From Dinoroseobacter sp. (GTDB lineage Bacteria; Pseudomonadota; Alphaproteobacteria; Rhodobacterales; Rhodobacteraceae), in contig JASJAW010000007.1 in the NCBI GenBank assembly GCA_030066795.1, positions 1 through 39,235 of the forward strand: a stretch of 39,235 nucleotides of DNA. Direction: 5' to 3'. The notes under the pieces are model-generated. The model did no database searches. It saw nothing but the letters and a program-made list of their open reading frames with translations, and was not told the origin of the DNA. Below, piece after piece: positions 34,885-39,235 of this stretch. A program made the translations under genes and the position numbers. How positions within the stretch are numbered: position 1 is the first letter of the stretch; each line of letters starts with the position of its first letter.

Positions 34885-35073
34885 AGGATCACCTACTCAA
34901 CCAATCCTTGAAATGGTTGCGCTCGATGGGCTTCTGGGCAGCCAGCATTCGGGGTTACAACGCCAGCGGTTCCCGATGCGCTGGCGTCTCGTTGTGCTGG
35001 GTGCTGTTGGAGTCGTCAAAATGGCGGTCCAACCGAATGAGACGCTGTGGTTTAGTTACCGAGGAGGAACGCA

Positions 35074-35757
35074 ATGTCTGACCATGTTATCCATGCGCCA
35101 CAGCTGCACACAATTCCGACGGCGGACGGCGGGAGCTTCCCGGTTCGGCGTGTCTATTGCATCGGCCGCAACTTCGCGGCGCATGCTGTCGAAATGGGGC
35201 ACGATCCTGATCGGGAGCCGCCGTTCTTCTTCCAGAAGAATCCGAACAATCTCGATGCTTCTGGCGAGTTTCCTTATCCGCCGCATACGTCGGATGTTCA
35301 CCATGAGGTCGAGTTGCTAGTTGGTTTGAAATCCGGTGGGACGAACATTCCCTTGGATCAGGCCTTGGACCATGTGTGGGGCTACGGCGTATCACTCGAC
35401 ATGACCCGCCGGGACCTGCAAGGTCAGATGAAGAAGATGGGGCGCCCCTGGGAGATCGGCAAAGCCTTTGAACGCTCCGGCCCCGTTGGTCCTCTATTTT
35501 CAATCGTGCAGGTCGGACATCCAGATCAGGGACGTATCGCGTTGCTGGTGAACGGGAATGTGCGCCAAGAAGGCGACCTGAACCAGATGATCTGGAAGGT
35601 CCCGGAAATGATATCGTATCTATCGGAGTATTTTGAACTTCAGGCAGGTGATGTGATAATGGCTGGAACGCCCGCAGGCGTTAACGCCGTTGAACGCGGT
35701 GATGTCATGGAAGCGACGATCGAAGGTGTCGGTTCGCTGACTGTAAAGGTGGTGTAA
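35074..35757 (+). CDS. Fumarylacetoacetate hydrolase family protein (fumarylpyruvate hydrolase-like, 227 residues)
   Basis: FAH-fold enzyme lacking the extra N-terminal domain of its neighbour. It resembles fumarylpyruvate hydrolases of gentisate-type pathways (NagK) in segments CIGRNFAAHAVEMG, DREPPFFFQK, WGYGVSLDMTRRDLQ and MAGTPAGVNAVERGD. Metal-binding acids fit HHEVELLV. GAGGAGG lies six bases before the ATG. It is on the same strand as the GntR gene, about 190 bases after it. No ring-cleaving dioxygenase is in the window, so a gentisate pathway is not supported by context. Confidence 0.9.
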   Translation: MSDHVIHAPQLHTIPTADGGSFPVRRVYCIGRNFAAHAVEMGHDPDREPPFFFQKNPNNLDASGEFPYPPHTSDVHHEVELLVGLKSGGTNIPLDQALDHVWGYGVSLDMTRRDLQGQMKKMGRPWEIGKAFERSGPVGPLFSIVQVGHPDQGRIALLVNGNVRQEGDLNQMIWKVPEMISYLSEYFELQAGDVIMAGTPAGVNAVERGDVMEATIEGVGSLTVKVV

Positions 35758-37016
35758 TTCGCTTACTTTTCAGCAAAATAGCGCTCTCTGAAAGCGCGGC
35801 CTTGCTTTCTGTCGCTAAGTATTCGGTTGATACCCTTTTTGTCCGCAATACAGACCAAAGAAGGTCTTCGAAGAGCGTCTTGCTTCACAGGGTTGAACTC
35901 GCAGAAGCTGAATCGAGCAAGACAACGGTGTTAGTTTCATTACTACGTACGTCTCCCTTTTGCGGGGGCCATGCCGATAGCCGGATGGCTCCGGCCAGAA
36001 GGCGCACTGCCCCGTGCGATTGGTACGTATGCCATCCACGATTGGCCGAACCTTGCACCGAGCAGCCGTTCTCCTCGCTCTGGCGGTGCGCCTGGGAGCG
36101 TTTCTGAAGCACTCAACAAGGCCCAGATGGTTATTTGTGTCGGATTTGATCACGAACGCGTCTCATGCGGCGTAAGCCGCAGACAATCGCTTGTCAGCCC
36201 CGATGGACGCTCACGTACTCATCATGGGAGATTTTTAAGGCCTTGGTCCGGCATTTCTTGGGTACAACCATCTGCGCCTGGAAGGTTCGGCGGAACGCTT
36301 CTGTTTCTGCCTGTGAGGCGCGAGATAGTTTCCCTGCGTGATCCGGACTGCGTGTCCCTAGCGAATGCTGCATGAGTTTTCTGAGATCGTCTTACCAGTT
36401 TTTTTAGGGATGAACATTCGGTGGCATATCATCCCTTGCTACGTGGTCATAAAATGCGTTGCCGTATGACGCCGCGATCTGGGCATGATGTCAGTCGCGT
36501 ATGTAACACCTACTTTGTATGCCCGTATTGCGGTGCTATGCCCCGCTCTCATAATCTTGTTTTTGCAAGGGAGTTTTGCAGGAAAAAAGTGTGGGTGGCG
36601 GAGACGAAGTCCGAAAGTTGTTGTTTTTCAGCACGTTAAGTGATTGTTTTTGTTGAGTGTAGGATCGCGGCGTGCTGCTGTTTGTGCAGCAAGATGTGCA
36701 GCAGAGTTGGGCAATTCTGGCTTCTCGTAGCCATTGGCGTGGGAAGTTTGATCCTCGACACCTTTCAATCCGAAGGCCTGGCGACTGCACGCTCTGGTTC
36801 GCTGGGCGCTGTCATGCACGCCCAGATCAAGGTGGCCCCGAACGGCCCTGAGCTGCCGTTAGTCTTTGCTCTCTCTTTCTGCGATGCGGCACGTTAGAGC
36901 CGACATTCGCCGCAAGCGCAAAATGAAAGCGTACGTATCCGAGGCACAGACGTGAGTTTTCTTACTGCTCCAGGGCCAGTAACCACTATCGGCCCATGTA
37001 CTAAGTACCTCAGATA
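35758..37016. other. Gene-poor stretch, probably a remnant of a mobile region
   Basis: About 1.26 kb. A weak hairpin GCGCT/AGCGC lies at 35781-35797. Several short frames exist; only one (36194-36373, minus) is listed separately. On the minus strand near 36640-36770 a reading frame ends in NSAAHLAAQTAARRDP-type residues, like tails seen on integrases. Just beyond, at 36592-36612, the minus strand reads CGTCTCCGCCA, which recalls a tRNA 3' end used as an attachment site. This is suggestive only. No complete integrase, transposase or tRNA was recognised. Confidence 0.4.
36194..36373 (-). CDS. Possible small protein of 59 residues
   Basis: Open frame from ATG at 36373 to TGA at 36196-36194. The residues look protein-like (AETEAFRRTFQAQMVVPKKC, then ALKISHDEYVSVH). 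No clear ribosome-binding site and no family were recognised. It could be a fragment of a decayed mobile-element gene. Confidence 0.25.
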   Translation of the reverse strand: MQHSLGTRSPDHAGKLSRASQAETEAFRRTFQAQMVVPKKCRTKALKISHDEYVSVHRG

Positions 37017-37742
37017 TCAAAACTTGAGATTATCGGCGTTTCGGGGTGTTGCAAGAATCTCCGGAACTCTGCTGTGCGCTTCTATCCAAGCCCGTTTCTG
37101 TGGAGCGATCCACGCGGCGATCTCTAGAATGCTCAGGTAGTCTTTCTCAAGGTGCCGGGTGAAGATCGGTTCATGATGAGCGATCCTGTTTCTGAACGTG
37201 CGCAGGAAGTTCAGCGGCGTATGAACGTTCTTGCGGGAGATGCTGGTGGCATGTGGGAACGCGCGTCTCAGAGCAGGACGCCAGAGCGTCATCTCGTAGT
37301 TGGCTTTAGTTTTCGTTCTCCAGTCGATGAAGCCACCCGGACCCAAAAGGGACACCCAAAAACCGAATGATAGTGAGGCGATGACATGAGGCGCGTCGTC
37401 TGGGTACTTGTCTTTGCGTAGACCCTGCTTAGTCTGCTCAACTCGTGCGAGGCAACCACTGTCGAGACCAGCCTTAGCGCTGTCATACCATGTCTGCCCA
37501 TATGCGCTGGCAAGCTCGCGGTTCATCGAGTTTCGTAGTGCGATCTCAAGGGCCTGAAGTGGTCCATAGAAAGCCGCGCTAACAGCCGTATTCCACGTGT
37601 AGAGTCTTACTGCTTCGGCCCGGTCACCGCCGGTGGCAGTTAGATATGTCCCGAGCCGATCCGCCGACAGTGATGCTTCCAACTCATCGAGAATGCCTTC
37701 GTTCAGGTCAAAATTCTTGACATTTGGGGTGGGACTGGTCAT
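37017..37742 (-). CDS. Abi-family protein with HEPN-type RNase motif
   Basis: Cytoplasmic protein of 241 residues that resembles Abi-type (abortive infection) proteins. Helical segments include LYTWNTAVSAAFYGPLQALE near residues 47-66, RNSMNREL, and SLSFGFWVSLL. The R-x4-H motif (R184 to H189, in FRNRIAHHEP) is the hallmark of HEPN RNases. GAGG lies five bases before the ATG. It probably acts in phage defence or toxin-like RNA cleavage, but related proteins of this type are often uncharacterised. It stands alone, with no visible antitoxin directly adjacent. Confidence 0.8.
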   Translation of the reverse strand: MTSPTPNVKNFDLNEGILDELEASLSADRLGTYLTATGGDRAEAVRLYTWNTAVSAAFYGPLQALEIALRNSMNRELASAYGQTWYDSAKAGLDSGCLARVEQTKQGLRKDKYPDDAPHVIASLSFGFWVSLLGPGGFIDWRTKTKANYEMTLWRPALRRAFPHATSISRKNVHTPLNFLRTFRNRIAHHEPIFTRHLEKDYLSILEIAAWIAPQKRAWIEAHSRVPEILATPRNADNLKF

Positions 37743-37819
37743 ATATGCCTCGTTAGCCCCGGACCCGCCTCTGCCCTAGGTATGCGCCCGGGGTTCAGCA
37801 TTTCAGGACATTGAATCCC

Positions 37820-38329
37820 TCAGTTCGCAGTCGCTGATGGTTTGCGTTTGGGCTTGTAGCCGCGTTTTGCCACGGCCTTGCGTTCGGTCTTCACGTCTTC
37901 CTCAACCTTGCGGAATTCTGGTTCAAGCTTTTTCAGGCGCGCCACCAGACCGCTCAGGTCGTAGGTATTCGTCATCTTGCCGCCATGGGAAGCACGTCGC
38001 TCAATGCGTTCGACAAGCCCCGCCTGCTCCAGCTCCGCGATGTATCGCTGTACCTGCCGCTCACTCAGACCCAGCCGTTCAGCCAGAAGTTTCTTGCCAG
38101 GATGAGGCTTCCGTGTGTCTTCCCACCAAAAATCACATAGCTGCATCAGGACAGCGAGCTGAGTGGGATTTAGGCCGAGCCGCTGTTGCGCCCTGAGTAG
38201 GAGAGACGGCACAATACAGAACCCAAGTTCCATGACCTGTTTACCCCATTTCTTCTCAGAGGCACGGCCTGCTTTGGGCGGTCGAAGCTGGACGACATTA
38301 CCAGCATCAGCATTGTTTTTGTGAGACAT
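37820..38329 (-). CDS. Winged-helix DNA-binding protein
   Basis: Protein of 169 residues. The DNA-binding part lies at about residues 45-115: a helical LNPTQLAVLMQLCDFWW, then KKLLAERLGLSERQVQRYIAELEQAGLVER as recognition helix and wing. The N-terminus is polar, and the C-terminal 50 residues are lysine/arginine-rich and helical. This layout is seen in small HTH proteins on plasmids and integrated elements. AAGGA lies seven bases before the ATG. Dyads 32-52 bases upstream may be its own operator. The function beyond DNA binding is unknown. Confidence 0.75.
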   Translation of the reverse strand: MSHKNNADAGNVVQLRPPKAGRASEKKWGKQVMELGFCIVPSLLLRAQQRLGLNPTQLAVLMQLCDFWWEDTRKPHPGKKLLAERLGLSERQVQRYIAELEQAGLVERIERRASHGGKMTNTYDLSGLVARLKKLEPEFRKVEEDVKTERKAVAKRGYKPKRKPSATAN

Positions 38330-38705
38330 GTGATAATCCTTCTCTTGATGTTAATATCGCTTTGAAATTCAAACGTTTCAATAGATGCCCACCGGACGAA
38401 ATTGTCTATACGTTGAGGTCATGAATGTCTGCACCGTATGGTCACAGGTGTCCGCTAAAGAAGGACGGATTCACCCAGCATCCGGGAAGGCGGACGAACC
38501 AGTATGAGCTTTGCACCAGACGGTGATGTCCAGTACCCCTCACTTCTTTGCGTGGCGGCAGGCGAGAATTACAGTGTTCGCGAAGTAGGGTGAGTAAGGA
38601 ATGGCCTTTAGCAGGACCATCTACTGCCGCCCCAGTTCGCCTTTGCTCGACAGCTCAGAAAACATCCGATCCCAATGAAAGAGAGGCACCATGCGCGTGT
38701 CACAC
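38330..38705. other. Intergenic region upstream of the winged-helix gene
   Basis: About 376 bases between two minus-strand genes. It holds the winged-helix gene's promoter region with the dyads at 38361-38381. The rest shows no recognisable gene or repeat. Confidence 0.45.
38361..38381. promoter_or_regulatory. Nested dyads before the winged-helix gene
   Basis: TTTGAA-A-TTCAAA (38361-38373) overlaps TTGAAA/TTTCAA (38362-38367 and 38376-38381). Both are perfect. They lie 32-52 bases upstream of the winged-helix start (38329), where an autoregulatory operator would be expected. Confidence 0.5.
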
Positions 38706-39235
38706 TTAGAACGGGGAGTACTCTCTATAAACATTGCCGAGCCTGAGGCTCATAGCATGCCTGCTCACATTAAATGACTTTGCCAGATGACCCACAGCAG
38801 TATCGCTGTCCAACGCCTCTACAGCATCAGCCTTGTCCAGAAATTGCTTTGGCATAAGCAAGCTGGCAGCAAAAAAGTTTGCTTCAATCTCTTCCACATC
38901 AACAGCTAATGACGAAGTTTCAGATCGAAAGTTAACGCGATAGTCGTGATCGACGTGGCTCGACATTCCGTCATGCAATAAAAAATGCCCGAACTCGTGC
39001 GCAATTGTGAAGCGCTGACGCGTTCGGCTTTGTTTTGCGTTCACTCCGATTGTGACGGACGAGCCATCGCGAACGATCAAACCCGACACGTCTTCTAGAT
39101 CACCCTTTCTGAGATGGATCCCGTAGCTCGAAACGATGCTTTCTACCGGAACAGGCACCTGAGATACGCCGTGCTGGTCAAGAAGGCCCTCGACCAACTT
39201 CTCGATCTTGGTGTAGCGAGCGCGTCTTGGAGCAC
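38706..39235 (-). CDS. ImmA/IrrE-family metallo-endopeptidase, start beyond the window
   Basis: Zinc-dependent peptidase of the ImmA/IrrE group, cut at its N-terminus by the window edge. The visible part has the HEFGH motif (AHEFGHFLLH) and a third ligand glutamate in EEIEANFFAASLLMP. The frame stays open to the last base and reads RARYTKIEKLVEGLLDQHG before VSQVPVPVESIV, so the TTG at 39197 is not the true start. Such peptidases typically cleave a partner repressor in mobile elements or stress systems. The partner would be outside the window. Confidence 0.9.
   Translation of the reverse strand, partial: APRRARYTKIEKLVEGLLDQHGVSQVPVPVESIVSSYGIHLRKGDLEDVSGLIVRDGSSVTIGVNAKQSRTRQRFTIAHEFGHFLLHDGMSSHVDHDYRVNFRSETSSLAVDVEEIEANFFAASLLMPKQFLDKADAVEALDSDTAVGHLAKSFNVSRHAMSLRLGNVYREYSPF

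Noticed and set aside
36592..36612. tRNA-like 3' end on the minus strand
   Set aside because: No T-arm or anticodon arm could be built around it, so it is not called a tRNA gene and is kept only as a possible attachment remnant.
36421..36639. Plus-strand frame of 72 codons with a CPYCG motif
   Set aside because: One cysteine pair is not enough for a zinc finger; no ribosome-binding site and low-quality composition.

Overview
The window looks like the chromosome or a large replicon of a marine-type alphaproteobacterium, most likely a Rhodobacteraceae (Roseobacter-group) member. This is inferred from the GC-rich coding style, many periplasmic-binding-protein transporters, an ScfR-type acyl-CoA regulator, a PQQ dehydrogenase with cytochrome c, and a PrtD/HlyD-type secretion pair. 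No rRNA, tRNA or CRISPR array was found, so placement rests on protein resemblance from memory, not on a search.

Positions 1-4466 (+): two ABC permeases, an NMT1/THI5-type binding protein, a DUF1330 protein and a class III (glutamate-1-semialdehyde-like) aminotransferase. Their spacing suggests one operon, with the ATPase probably upstream of the window. Positions 4693-7903 (-): a small protein, a secreted CTPSR-type sulfatase and a Tat-exported binding-fold protein. They face a TPR regulator (8047-9396, +) across a short intergenic region with nested dyads. Positions 9737-12221: a cobalamin/metal-chelate-binding-like protein with no signal peptide, and an iron-type alcohol dehydrogenase. Positions 12388-14234 (-): a diheme cytochrome c and a PQQ-type soluble dehydrogenase, with a strong hairpin in the leader.

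Positions 14502-18208: an ScfR-family regulator faces a mesaconyl-C4-CoA hydratase and a 2-methylfumaryl-CoA isomerase (CoA transferase). This looks like a side branch that takes mesaconyl-CoA (an ethylmalonyl-CoA-pathway intermediate) towards citramalyl-CoA, and so to pyruvate plus acetyl-CoA. Positions 18327-22896: an aldo/keto reductase, then a type I secretion ATPase and adaptor with no visible substrate or TolC partner.

Positions 23365-28405 (-): a compact NAD-reducing [NiFe]-hydrogenase operon, hoxF-hoxU-hoxY-hoxH-hoxW, without hyp genes here. Behind it (28508-29266) lies a decayed gene with three in-frame stops and a frameshift. Positions 29275-35757: a catabolic module of a NitT/TauT-type ABC transporter, an Ldh-family oxidoreductase, two fumarylacetoacetase-fold hydrolases and a FadR-type GntR regulator.

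Positions 35758-39235 are gene-poor and look like a variable island. They hold about 1.26 kb of non-coding or decayed sequence, an Abi/HEPN-type protein, a winged-helix protein with an operator-like dyad, and an ImmA/IrrE metallopeptidase cut by the window end. The strongest candidates for something little described are the mct-meh-ScfR unit, the sulfatase unit with its divergent TPR regulator, and the two-hydrolase catabolic module of unknown substrate.
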